NCBI GenBank assembly: GCA_030533445.1
Contig: CM060081.1
Location: forward strand, 4,227,815-4,291,814
DNA: 64,000 nt
Source of the DNA: Cyprinodon diabolis
Lineage: Eukaryota > Chordata > Actinopteri > Cyprinodontiformes > Cyprinodontidae
Direction: 5' to 3'
Shown: positions 11,046 to 22,640 of the stretch, piece by piece
Numbering within the stretch: position 1 is the stretch's first letter
How the letters are laid out: each line of letters starts with the position of its first letter
Position numbers and translations under genes: made by a program
Notes under the pieces: generated by a model
What the model was told of the DNA's origin: nothing
Databases searched by the model: none
Seen by the model: only the letters and a program-made list of their open reading frames with translations

Positions 11046-11359
11046 CAGTGGTTGATGTTTACAGAGCCCAGATGCCATGTACCTGGTATACTGTGTCTTC
11101 TCAACGTCGTGGTGTGTTCTGGTCCAGAGAAATCCTTGGTTTTTCCGTACGGCCCCTCATCTGGAAGAAACAGAGAGTAGCATCAGTTTAACATTTAATC
11201 CTATCATGCACAGCCAGCGATGTAACATTGACAATCACACAATGAACCAATTATTAATCCAACAATCCAAGCAAAAATTGCTTTATGTTTAAGTGTGCCA
11301 CCACAAGATTGTTAGTGGCCTCATCTGGGCACCCCAATGAAACATTAGTTGCCTCAGAC

Positions 11360-11555
11360 TCCACCCTTTCACTGAATTACAGGGTCTGACCAGGAGTTGA
11401 TTCTTCTCTTTGGATCTTACTATCCACAAATCGTAACAGAAACAATATTTTAGTACAAAGATTGATGTTTAAAAAGGAATTGAAGGGGACCAGCCAAAGA
11501 CCAGCAAAGGGCCTATCAAGGAAAGTGGGGAAGGTTTGAATGGCTACTACTGTAT
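11360..11555 (+). repeat. unclassified interspersed repeat D, copy 1
   Basis: About 190 bp with an obvious partner at 17641-17822. Shared strings include ACTCCACCCTTTCACTGAAT, ATATTTTAGTACAAAGATTG and GAAGGGGACCAGCCAA. No coding signal. The partner runs straight into a Penelope-like end, so this may be another part of that element. Confidence 0.65.
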
Positions 11556-12054
11556 GGAAACAAGGCGAACAGAGCAGCAGCAACTGTGACAAATAACTGC
11601 TAGTGAGTCATCATCACTGCTGAGATGTGGGTCCTTTTTAGGAGCCCGGTATTTAACGAATCTGGATAAGGAGCGCTTAACTGGGAAAAAAATCCATGTG
11701 TGTAACTGGTGCATAACAGACATATGAACCAGTCAGGGGCAGATTTAGGAAATTTTGGGCCCAAGGCAAAGACAGGCAGGGGGCCCTCTAAATTGAGGAG
11801 ACAACACATAAAACAGACCCATTGAACAGATAGAGAAATGTTACTAGAATAGACATCCATTATTTGTTCTAGGTTGTGTCCCTCTCTTCTTGTCCCTTTC
11901 TTGTTGTTTTCCTCTCTATGTTTTGTACTCAGCTGACTTTTCATGCTGTCTCTAAAGGAATGAAAGATTTTTTTCCAAGCACTAAGCTCACTTAGCTGAT
12001 TGCTCCTTCCTGTGTTTGCAAAAAGGCAAAAGTAAATAACCCAATCTACTTGCT

Positions 12055-12413
12055 CTGGAGAGCAGAGTTCGCTGCTTTTAGATGTTGTCTCCAAAGTCTC
12101 AAGTAGCAGAAAAAAGGCGCTACATTTGGCACCAGGTGCTTTTTTGAAATAAAAGTGCTAGAGGGGTCTGACAGGTCGCTGAATATAGCGACAAAAGCAT
12201 TAGGTTAGCAACACTGCGCTTCACATCGTTTGTTTTCAAAATGGTTTGCTGCTGTCTGTTTAGGCCTGAGTCATACTAAATATTTTATTAGATGACGAGA
12301 ATTATATTATAATTCTGCTTTGGAGAGCAGAGTTTGCTGCTTTTATATTTGTTGCCCGAGTCTCCAGTAACAGGAAAAAAGTCACCTGATTTGGTGCTAA
12401 CCACTTTTTTGAG
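12055..12413 (+). repeat. locally duplicated block with hAT-like fragment
   Basis: About 95 bp starting GGAGAGCAGAGTT appears twice (near 12055 and 12318). Between the copies, 12150-12220 reads GGGGTCTGACAGGTCGCTGA to GTTAGCAACACTG, matching the right end of the hAT element at 40698-41079. Confidence 0.6.
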
Positions 12414-12650
12414 CGTGGTTCTGCAGGAGGTTTCTTTCTGTTAAAAGGGAGTTTTTCCTCTCCACTGTCGCTATAAGCATGCTTAGTGCGTAGGATTGCC
12501 TTCGAGTCAAAGAGTCAATGCAATCAACTGATAGATAGAAAACTTTAAATCAATTAGACTGGATGATCTAGTGAACTGTAAAGAGCCTTGAGATGGGGTG
12601 TTGTGAATTGGCGCTATAGAAATAAACTGAATTCAATTAAAATTGAATCT
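12413..12650 (+). mobile_element. L2-clade LINE, 3' end fragment (copy 3)
   Basis: Starts within GTGGTTCTGCAGGAGGTTTC and ends at the ATAGAAATAAACTGAATTCA tail. A strongly 5'-truncated copy. Confidence 0.8.
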
Positions 12651-13520
12651 CATCGCTTCGATGAACATCGATGAAGAAGAAATGAAGGTGTCATTTGATA
12701 CACTTTTACAATTCAAACTGGTTTTCAAAGTCAACATTTTCCAAATGTGTCCAGATTCAATCTTGAACAAGTAAATGGCTGATATTAGTGTCGCTGTGTT
12801 AAACTAAAACATTTGGATGTGAAGGTTATATGAGGCGCCTGTGAGCCAAACCTCTGCAGCTCAGCTTGACAGCAGGAACTGAGGCTGTAGTTGATGCAGC
12901 TCTGAAGGGAGCCGATGTGTCCTACTTTACAGCCTCTGCTTCATCAGACTCTTTGAATGAATTTTAAAATTCATAAGCCATTTTACATCAATTAAACTTT
13001 AAGCTGCATAATAATCAGGGACTCGTAGACAGACGTAAACAGATTCTATAAATCAGGTCGAAGACAACCTGGAGTTTGAAAAGGTTTGAAATAAACAAGG
13101 TTTTCTTGGCTGTGAAATGAATCTTTTGAGTCTGAGACTGTTTACAAGATTAACTGGTCATGGGGAAAATATTTTAAGTTATAAATGAATGTTTGTTTCA
13201 TAATAACGGTTGCTTGTCTGTCTGTTAAACATGAATGTTTTTTGTTGTGATTTTGGAAAATTAATATCCAAAAAAACTAGGAAGTGTTTGATAAAACCAG
13301 AAGAAACATCTGAGGGATTTATGTGTTTCATTTTGTCAACAGAGCCTGATTTGAAACTTTTCTCTACTCTGAGCCTAAAATAGTGAATATCTAACCTTTT
13401 TAACCACGTCCCTGTTCACAGACCAGCAGCCACTCGATGGTTAAATGGTCTCTGACTGCTTTTAATGTGATTATTTCAACATTTATGTTTGAAATAAATA
13501 TGTTTTACATAGTTGTACTA
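12651..13520. other. nothing recognised
   Basis: Non-coding sequence; no splice-bounded frame or repeat partner noted. Confidence 0.35.
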
Positions 13521-13777
13521 GTGTTCTGTCAGATGAGCATCCCCCGTCAGACCAGCATACCCATAGTCAACACTTTAGTTTATCCCTTTAGTTTTTTGTT
13601 TTTTTTTACAAAAAATAACCTCAATTGGCATTAGTCATTTACAAAACAAATATTCAATTACTTAGCATGTGATAATTTCACCTTCACTTGTTTCTTTTTC
13701 TTGTCCATGACTAAATGGATAAACATAAATCTGACTTTTTGTGTATGTGTATGTGGTTTGCTCATCTGATAGAACAC
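13521..13777. mobile_element. MITE (GTCAGATGA family, copy 2)
   Basis: The left end GTGTTCTGTCAGATGAGC is matched inverted at the right end (GCTCATCTGATAGAACAC) with one mismatch over 18 bases. Internal blocks CAGACCAGCATACCCATAGT and TTTATCCCTTTAG match the copy at 4033-4351. No coding capacity. Confidence 0.7.
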
Positions 13778-14295
13778 CAGTTCTCAGTTTCAGCTCAGGC
13801 CGCCTTCAAAATTGATCTCTCCAGACCCAATTAATGCTTCTGCAATTTTTAATAATTTTTTTTGTTGTTGTTGATGGACAAAACAGCTGGACAGACTCTC
13901 AGTATAAAATCTCCAGAATACTAAACTTATAGTAGGCAAAATTGTATCTATAGCATCATTAGATCCATAATCAGCATCTTTATACATCCATGAACAGGAA
14001 AACCAACAAAACAAGCAAGATGAAAAAACTTTGGACATTTCTGAGGGTCCAACAGCACCAACTACAAACCCCAACCAGACCATGTTTGAGTGATCCTGAA
14101 ACAGAGAGATTGATGTGGGTATAATACAGGGTGGATGGTAATGGCTCGTCTATAAAAGAATCATAACTATAAATAAATAAAAAAAATTTAATTTAAAATT
14201 CGATATGAAGATATCATTTTAAAGTCTCTTTTTTAAATTAAAGTCTTTCATTTATTTCCTGTTTACAGCACATTTTAATTGAAAGAAAAACAAAT

Positions 14296-14820
14296 CATCA
14301 TCAGTATCAGCATCATCTTTGTCATCAGCATCATCGGCATCCTCATCATTATCATCAGCAATCTCATCAACAACATCCTCATCTTTATCTTTAGGATCCA
14401 CATTATCAGCATCATCATCACCTCTATCAGAATCAGCATCCTCATCATTATCAGTATCCTCATCAGAATCATCATCATCATTATCAGCATCCTTATCATT
14501 ATCAGCATCCTCATAATCATCAGCATCCTCATCATTATCAGTATCCTCATCAGCATCATCATCATTATCAGAATCCTCATAATCATCAGCATCCTCATCA
14601 TTATCAGCATCCTCATAATTATCAGCATCCTCATCATTATCAGCATCCTCATAATCATCAGCATCCTCATCATTATCAGCATCCTCATAATTATCAGCAT
14701 CCTCATCATTATCAGCATCCTCATAATCATCAGCATCCTCATCATTATCAGCATCCTCATAATTATCAGCATCCTCATCATTATCAGCATCCTCATCATT
14801 ATCAGTATCCTAATCATCAT

Positions 14821-14861
<41 letters not shown>

Positions 14862-15620
14862 TCCTCATAATCATCAGTATCCTCATCAGCATCATCATCA
14901 TCATCATCATCATCAGCATCCTCATCAGCATTCTCATAATCATCAGCATCCTTATCATTATCAGCATCCTTATCATCAGCATCCTCATAATAATCAGCAT
15001 CCTCATCATCATCAGCATCCTCATCATTATCAGTATCCTCATCTGCATCATCATTATCAGCATCCTCATAATCATCAGCATCCTCATCATCATCAGCATC
15101 CTCATCATTATCAGTATCCTCATCATCATCAGCATCATCATCATTATTATTAGCATCCTTATCATCATCAGCATCCTCATCATTATCAGTATCCTCATCA
15201 GCATCATCAGCACTATCAGCATCATTATTAGTATCCTCATCAGCATCATCATCATTATTATTAGCATCCTTATCATCATCAGCATCCTCATCATTATCAG
15301 TATCCTCATCAGCATCATCAGCACTATCAGCATCATTATTAGTATCCTCATCAGCATCATCATCATTATTATTAGCATCCTTATCATCATCAGCATCCTC
15401 ATCATTATCAGTATCCTCATCAGCATCCTCAGCACTATCAGCATCATTATTAGTATCCTCATCATCATCAGCATCATTATTATTAGCATCCTTATCATCA
15501 TCAGCATCCTCATCATTATCAGTATCCTCATCAGCATCATCAGCACTATCATCATCATTATCAGCATCCTTATCATCATCCTCCTAATCAAAATCATTAT
15601 CAGCATCTTTATCATTTTAA
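14296..15620. repeat. triplet-based (ATC/CAT/CAG) tandem array
   Basis: About 1.3 kb built almost only of triplets such as CAT, CAG, TAT and CCT, in longer cassettes like CATCCTCATCATTATCAG. It includes a pure (CAT)n-(CAG)n run at 14815-14870. Because nearly all changes keep the 3-base period, several frames stay open. The forward frame gives Ile/Ser repeats, the reverse gives Met/Ile/Leu/Arg repeats, and another reverse frame gives Asp-rich peptide without any ATG. I regard these frames as by-products of the repeat, not genes. Confidence 0.9.
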
Positions 15621-15720
15621 CTAGTACATCACTTCCCAGAAGACATTAACATTAAATTATTATTATTTAAAGTTCAAAGAGGTTTAGGGAAATAATAATA
15701 ATAAATTAAAAATGTGTTTA

Positions 15721-15898
15721 CTTACAAAACATGTTTGCTGAAGTTTTTCTTTCATCTCTGCCAATGTTTGATGGATACACCCATCCTTATTTTCACTTCT
15801 TTCATTCTTATCAATTTCAGCGGAAACCTGATTGAACTCCCCAACGTTTGGTTCATGCCCTTTCATCATTTTCCTCTTATTGTTTGTTCCCTTTGCTG
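15721..15898 (-). other. candidate coding exon, unassigned
   Basis: On the minus strand a 59-codon open segment runs from a possible acceptor (attgtcag) to a consensus donor GTAAGT. The peptide is hydrophilic, with MMKGHEPNVGEFNQVSAE and ENKDGCIHQTLAEMKEKLQQ. I do not recognise it. The donor is perfect but the acceptor lacks a strong pyrimidine tract, and such combinations arise by chance. Confidence 0.2.
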
Positions 15899-16254
15899 AC
15901 AATAATGTATTCCACCAATATTCATTTATTCCTCAAGGATGTGGAAGTTTGTATCCTAAATAATTTTAAAGTCAGTTTTTATAAAGTCTCTTTAAAACAA
16001 AAAACTGAATACAGATAAGAGTAACAGTTCACATGATTTTATTTGGCTCTCTAGCTAAATAAACGACTAAATTTCAAACAACAGAAGCAGTTTTGCTGGA
16101 TTCAGATCAGAATCCAGCAAAAGAGAGAGACCTATGATGAATAATAGCACAACTACTGCATGTTTGACCATGTTTTGACCATTACTGTAGTTTAACTGTA
16201 ATATGCAATTACCTTAATCTGTACTTTAATTCAGAAAGCTTCTCCTCAAGTTTT

Positions 16255-16385
16255 ATTTATTCATTTTATAGTAATAGCATTGTATATTCTGCTCTTGCTG
16301 CTATTGCCTAAACTGCATTTCGTTGCCTTATACAGTAGCTGTATCTGTGTAATGACAATAAAGTTGAATCTAATCAAATCTAATT
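16255..16385 (+). mobile_element. Rex1/CR1-like LINE or SINE 3' end
   Basis: The end TGTGTAATGACAATAAAGTT followed by GAATCTAATC repeats is a typical fish non-LTR tail, similar to the ends at 25320-25356 and 50315-50347. Confidence 0.6.
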
Positions 16386-17190
16386 AGTATAGCCCAGTGT
16401 TAAGTTTGTTTAATTGAGGCTCTGAGCAACATTAAATACTAGAAGTCCAGGTTTGCCTCAAAGCAGCTCTAAAGTTGAAGAGATAAAAAGATAAAGTCCT
16501 CCAGGAAAACACATTTAAACATCTTTGACCTGCAGCCTATTAAAGATGCTGGAAAGTGGAAAGATTATGGATGGTTTAGCATGAAAGCCTCAGATTCTGC
16601 AGCGGTTGATATGAAATCCACCAGGAAAGAGGAGGAAAATAGATTTACATGAACTTTACTTCAATCGGAATGTGGAGAGGTACTGAGGTGGGACTGAGGT
16701 GGGATTTGATTCCACAGACTCCCGGGGGAAGGTACTGCGCTCACTGGAAGGGATAATCAAGCAGCCAGAGGCATAGACAGGATTACACTGTAAATAAAGT
16801 ATGTCTATTGTCTCCAAATTCAGCTGCAAAATATTTAAATTGATGTTAAATTCTTTGTGACTCAAATAATCCAAATGAAATAAAAGTTGAGGTTCCCAAA
16901 AGAACCAAGCTCCACCTGTGATTTACTCTATAGAAGATTTTTAATACATTTCCATATTTCATAACATGGCAAACGACGATATGATGTCCATCCTGCACAG
17001 AATGAATTAGGCCTCATGATTATTCCAAATTTTCATGGATAAGACAGCAGCGGCACCTTTCAACGAAAACACATAAAAACTGCTTTTAACAAGAAAACGG
17101 AGGACGATTGATAATGTCAAATCAATAATTGTTATTTCACTTATGGTTAGTGATTTAACTAATTAATGAAAAACCAACAAACCCAACAGT
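16386..17190. other. nothing recognised
   Basis: No exon-like or repeat structure supported. Confidence 0.35.
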
Positions 17191-17224
17191 ATGACTCAGT
17201 TTGGTTACTGTTTGCACTCTAGTG

Positions 17225-17440
17225 AGGATAATCACACTTGTCACTCGTCGTGTCCAGTAGAGTGGGGGATTGCTGCTGAATCAATATCTCCTGTCTCTAC
17301 CTCCTCATCCTCCATAGTCAATGACCTGATGTCATCAGCTGGTTTTCCTCTGACAGAAACTTTCAGCCTTTAATCTAATTTGATGATCTGGTTGTTCTGG
17401 ATCTATAAAGTCACCTGAGATGACACAATGGGAAATTTTC
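17225..17440 (+). mobile_element. diverged L2-type 3' end
   Basis: CAGCTGGTTTTCCTCTGACA, TTGATGATCTGGTTG and CACCTGAGATGACACAA follow the order of the L2 3' block but with many changes; an older subfamily copy. Confidence 0.55.
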
Positions 17441-17640
17441 TCTGGTGTCATTTTTGGCTCAGCAGTTGTCATAATACCAGTACCTAGTAGGAGAATTGGT
17501 ACAGTAGCAGCCATTCAAAATGGCCCTTCCCAGTGAAACGGCAGTTGAATCACAGCTGACCTCCCTCCACCTCCAAGCCAAGTCCCCTCCAACTTCCAGC
17601 CACTGTCCTTCCCCTGGGTCTGCAGATTTTTTTTACTCTG

Positions 17641-17822
17641 ACTCCACCCTTTCACTGAATTACAGGCTCTGATCAGGAGATGACGCTTCTCTTTAGATCT
17701 TAATGTCGACAAATCATGACAGAAAGAATATTTTAGTACAAAGATTGATGTTTAAAAAGAATTTGAAGGGGACCAGCCAATGACCAGCCAAGGATAGTGG
17801 GGAAATTTTGAATGGGTACTAC
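17641..17822 (+). repeat. unclassified interspersed repeat D, copy 2
   Basis: Partner of 11360-11555. Shared strings include CTCCACCCTTTCACTGAATT and AGTACAAAGATTGATGTTTA. It directly precedes a Penelope-like end at 17825. Confidence 0.65.
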
Positions 17823-17824
17823 TT

Positions 17825-17995
17825 TCATGCAAATTGCATGTTTACTATGCCAAAATATATTGCTTTTGGTCCGCTCTATAAAGTCTCAAACTCAACGCTA
17901 TTTCTGACTCTTTGAATTGAAAAAGCTTCCTTGATGGGAAGCGAAACGTCTTCAAACTTGGAGACAAAGTCCAGTGCATTAAACATATATCAGAG
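17825..17995 (+). mobile_element. Penelope-like element end
   Basis: Matches the end of the Penelope-like copy at 53870-54010: GGTCCGCTCTATAAAGTCTC, then the hairpin GCTTCCTTGATGGGAAGC followed by GAAACGTCTTCAAACTTGG. Penelope-like repeats are known to carry hammerhead-type ribozyme motifs; the small stem (GCTTCC/GGAAGC) next to CGAAAC is suggestive only. Confidence 0.6.
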
Positions 17996-18999
17996 ATAAT
18001 TTATGGCTCTGGGATATCTGTGCCTTGCTCACTGGTTCAAAGACAAAACTGTTTTAGTCAGATTTTATCCCTCCAGATCTCAGCTCTCTCTTTGGAACAG
18101 AAAACGTCTCCTGTCTGTTTCAATGGCGTAAATATTATTTATCTCATTAGAGGTTTCACAAGGTCTTTCAGCACCACTTCTCTTTTATCTTTATCTCACA
18201 ATGACTGGAAGTCTCTTTTGGTTTGTCTCGCTCCTCATTCCATCCAACTCTGCCCGATAAATTAATGCCTCCCAATGAATAATTTGAATGAGATTAGGCT
18301 AATGACTGCTGGCACTGTCAGGTAGCTGAACAGGTTGACTTACAGATGAGGCATCAGGCCAGATTTTCCTCCTGCTCTGAGCTTCAGTGACAGTAATGAC
18401 TTTTGCCTGTACGACAGAACAAATGACGCATCCCATAAGGAAATTATGCAAACAGTCTTGCAGTAATTTCTCTATCAAAGTACCGTTCTTGACGGCCACT
18501 AAAAATATACACTGGTTTACTTATTTAACGGCTGAATAATACCGATGTAAAACTGCTTTGCTTTTTAGCAGTGAATGTAAAAACCGAGTATTCTAGGAGC
18601 CCATGATAGATATATAGTAGGTAGATTGAATGGAGCTAATAGAAATATGTGAACTTGGGGCACAACCACTTAAAGCACACATCTAATACAAATCAGCTTT
18701 TAACAAGTTTAATAAATTAAAGATTGTTTCCAATTTATTAGACATATTGTCCTGAAATGCATCTGCTAGAATACAATGAACACTGTTGTGATAAAGATCA
18801 TGATTTTTAAGCCATCTCGGAGGACTCCCAAACAATGTTGTTTTCGTCAATGATGATTATTTCGTTGATGCATCTGTTTTTCATGACGATAACAAAAACT
18901 GAAGAGCTAAACATGGATCTTTGGTGACGAAAACAGGACGTGTCAAAGGTTAAAGTTTAATCAACGAGACTAAATAAAAATTAGCGGGTGGTGGGTCAA

Positions 19000-19660
19000 A
19001 AGGGAAAGTCCAGTCAGCAAGGAATAATCTATGGGTCATTATTTATACCTAAAAAACTAATACGTTTGCAGTGATTTAATGAATTAAGCGTTAATCAGTA
19101 AAAAAAATTAAAACAATTTTTTTCGTCGTAATCACTGAGTCTGGGAGCGGCCATTTTTGCCCAAATATAGTAACACCTCACTTCTGCCATCTTCTGGCAG
19201 TGGGAACTACTAGACACATCTGCAATCAACAACAATTATTGAAGATTTCCAGAGGACTTCACCATTGAAATTCACCAGAGCTATAGTGAAACTGACAATG
19301 CCCACGTGCATGGCAGCTGGATGCTGGAATACATCGGGTACAGGTGAAAAACAAAAGAGTTATTTCACCTTTCTGACGGGTTGTTCGTTGGATCGCCAAC
19401 TTGAAGAGGGAGGATTTGCCATCGAACTTCTGACCAGAGAAAAATCATGTCATTAATCTGTTACTCTCTGCTTCGCATAGTGCACTGTTCATCACATCAT
19501 GGATAATAGCTCGTTGTGACAAACACCAGATACAGCACTGGGACTTGATCAACAGCCGATACCGCACCGTGACGTCACAAACCAGTATGTGGCAGTAGTG
19601 TTCTTTGACAAACATGGATGTCTACGGTAAAGCACATTCAAATGAAAATTATATCAATCT
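19000..19660 (+). mobile_element. Kolobok-like THAP family copy 2 (decayed)
   Basis: Left end GGGAAAGTCCAGTCAGCAAG and body match copies 1 and 3. It lacks the AGTGACGTCACGGTGCGG block on the left side. The THAP frame starting at 19298 (MPTCMAAGCWNTSG) keeps the first two Cys but has lost the segment with Pro and Trp and the C-x2-H pair. Its right end is not identifiable. Confidence 0.75.
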
Positions 19661-19802
19661 ATTGAAGATTTAGGTCCTATTTTCATTAATATCAAATCCC
19701 TTTGAATTGAAATTGAATTGGACCCCTGAGCAGAGGTTACAAAGGGGCAAATTGAAGAAATAAAGCCACTTTCTTTGCTACTCCTTTAATTCGGCAGTAT
19801 TA

Positions 19803-20235
19803 TGAGTTTAATTCAATTCAATTCAGTTTTTTATATAGCGACAATTCACAACACATGTCATCTCAAGGCACTTTACAGTTCAACCAGATCAAATAGACAA
19901 ATTAATTCAAAGTTTACTATCTAAGGAAAACCAGTTGATTGCATCGACTCATTGATTCGAAGGCAATTCTTCACGCTAAGGAGAGAAAAAACTCCCTTTT
20001 AACAGGAAGAAACCTCCAACAGAACCAGGCTCAGTGTGAGTCTCTAAAAAGGCCATTAAATGGAGCTGGTTCAATTCTTTTGATCCAAAGATGCGCCCCC
20101 TACAGGTTGCCAGAGAAACTGACTGGGCCGACTAGGGCTTAAGGAGAAAGAAGCAGAGATACAAAAGGCAACTGTAAAAGGTCCCATCCAGGAAACACAC
20201 AGCCAGGCAGACGAGCTCCGAGCCAGCTCCCATTT
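19803..20235 (-). mobile_element. L2-clade LINE, 3' end fragment (copy 4, reverse)
   Basis: Begins with the reversed tail TTCAATTCAATTCAG and proceeds through AAAACTCCCTTTTAACAGGA to the reversed GGAAACACACAGCCAGGCAG block. Confidence 0.8.
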
Positions 20236-21600
20236 CATTTACTATCGCTATATTAAAACTTTTCTCTCATTGCTAATTCTCAGTTTGGCATCTTTCACAA
20301 AATTGAGCAGCATTATTTGGATTGTTGGTTTTTGACCATGTCTCATTTAACCCAATAAGATAAATGATGTTAGCCAGTTGGCCACAATAAAATATTCTGA
20401 AACACCCTTTGAACATGTTAAGCATATTGAATTCACATAAGTTCATTTTGTCCTAATCTGCATTGTCTTCTCTTCATCTGAGGTTGGGTCACTGGATTAG
20501 AAGGTCCAGAAAGGAGAGACAGGCATAGAATATGAACACCTAAATTAAAATCATTATAAAGACAGGAGACAACCTGGAATACAAAACAGGATATCCATGA
20601 CCACTGGCAATAGATCCATAAAATCCTTAGATAACAACCAACATCTGTCATTAGGATAAAACCAGCACCAGAATTTTCTTGTCAGACTCCAGTTTAACAA
20701 GAAAATTCCCCAAAGAGTTGGGTTAATCCTTTCTGATTCCCTCAAGGTCCAGAGTAAAATTACAAGAGAATGCTTTCCTCAAGCCTCGCTCCCACACACA
20801 CATCCTGACATGCATATTTATGAACTTATTTACATTCTAGCTCAAGGTTAACAAAAACCTATTAAGCAGACAATGAAGCGCACCAATGGAGAGCTTGAGG
20901 TAGTCAACAACAATACGCTCAAACATAAAAACAATCTTATAGAGACAAAGCAACTAAAGACATTTCAGATATTTGAACTTATTCTGACAGTCAGTTATTA
21001 TTTTGTTCAACACTAAATGAGTTTAATCGGCTTTTCCTGCTGCTGTCACAGACAAAATGTTGATTTTTCACAGGGCTCTGCTATACAAGATGGTGTCCAA
21101 TGGCATTACAATAAGGGCTGAACATTCATAAAAAAAGGAGAACCCTTAAAACTATTCTTTCCTATAAATCAAAAGAACTGCTTCCATGGATACTTGGACT
21201 GTCTTCAAAAACACCTTTAAAGCTTTGCATATAAAAGCTTGCAGAATGAGGTATTGACAAGAAAGAAGAAGAGATAAACTTTAAAAGGGAAATATTTGAT
21301 CTAAAATTTGATCAACTTCCCAGTAGAGTTATTTACTGAGCAGGACATCCAAGGAATCAGGAGCGGACCTTTTCCTAAGCACTGCTGAGGAAGTCTTATC
21401 ACTGGAAGGTTGATAATACCTTTCAGTTTATCTGAAAACGTTTCCCCATCTATCTGGGTTAGGGTTGTCAATTGTGGCTTCTCACACTACACCAACTATA
21501 GATGGAGAGCTGATGTTTTTAAGCTGCTGGAGGCCTGGTCTTCTAAGCAAACTCCAGGTCAGTTGGAAATCAATGTCCAACTACAGCTGCTTCAAGGTTT
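20236..21600. other. nothing recognised
   Basis: No repeat partner or splice-bounded frame supported. Confidence 0.35.
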
Positions 21601-21603
21601 TAA

Positions 21604-21735
21604 AAGAAAAGTCCGGTCATATTCAGAATTCAAACTTCTGAAAGTACTCTCAATATGAAATTATTACCTACTGTTCAATAAAAAAATAAGTGTTTCTAAT
21701 GAAGTAATTTTCATTTGAATGTGCTTTACTACACT
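21604..21735 (-). mobile_element. Kolobok-like THAP family, right-end fragment
   Basis: TTAA at 21600-21603 is followed by AAGAAAAGTCCGGTCATATT, the family's terminal repeat. The next 100 bp are the inverse of the right part of copy 3 (40190-40285), e.g. AAAGTACTCTCAATATGAAA. This fragment supplies the true right end that copy 3 lacks. Confidence 0.7.
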
Positions 21736-21869
21736 TTTACCCCATTTATTAAAACAGTCCAGAGTCCAGTAAAGATAGACCCAGTATTCAAGGTGAGACA
21801 GCCAGTAGGAAAGTTTAAAATGTTTATCAAGAGATAAATCAAACAGACGGAACAGAACCAAAGCGCCCA

Positions 21870-22640
21870 ACTGTGGAGCTGCAGACCTGCAGTGACTGCA
21901 GGGGAAGGGCGCAACCCATCACTGACTCTGGTTTCACAGTATAGTCCATCTCCTTGCCAAGGGATGCAATCCAGCTGATGAGCTGCCAACCAGACGCGAC
22001 GTGCGTCGCCCAGAGGGTCCCTGTTGCTGCAGCCCCGGAGAGCTTGCAGGAATCCGATCCAGGCCAGGGGAAGACAGAGCAGGCAGGAACAGTTCAGGAA
22101 TACAGGAAAAATCCACTCTATCAGAGGGTCCGACCCAAGCCGGAACAGAGGGATCCAGGATTCCAGGAATCCTCAGAGCGTGAAGGCAGGTGCAGAGTCA
22201 GAAAGGTCCAGAAGCGTGCCCAGACGGACATGCACAGATGCAGAGTGGCAGAATCCAGTAGGGGTCCAAGGATGGTTCAGGCAAACAGATCAGATGGGGA
22301 CAGACAGGGCCAGTGGATGAGAGGCAACGGAATCAGGAAATCAGAATCACTCAGGAAAAGCTGAAATACTCACACCACTGGTTAGGGAATAAACTCGCCA
22401 AAACACAAGGGCTTAAAAATAATGTACTACTGGAAACGGGGACATGAACCTTGGAAATAACTAAAACTAACAAAACCAACAGACAGGACACAAACAGAAG
22501 GCAAATATTTCCGCGATAGCCGGAAATGAGTCCGATATAAAGGGATCAGACGCAGGTGGATGAGATCAGTGATAATAGAGATCAGGCAGAGTTAGGCAAA
22601 CGAGTGAACATTTAAGGACAGCTATCAGGGCATTTTATAT
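21870..22640. repeat. GA-rich unclassified repeat-like region
   Basis: Purine-rich text with many CAGGAATCC, GGCAGG and AGAATCAG variants, typical in style of fish non-autonomous elements. No terminal repeats could be fixed and no partner copy is in the window. Confidence 0.3.

Noticed and set aside
14275..15649. ORFs of 446 and 456 codons on both strands over the triplet array
   Set aside because: Low-complexity Ile/Ser or Met/Ile/Leu repeats produced by triplet expansion.
18344..18406. 63-bp minus-strand segment with good acceptor (gtcgtacag) and GTAAGT donor, encoding EAQSRRKIWPDASS
   Set aside because: Considered as the upstream grip2 exon, but it ends in phase 0 when read open, whereas the exon at 7469 needs phase 1; the required frame has stops.
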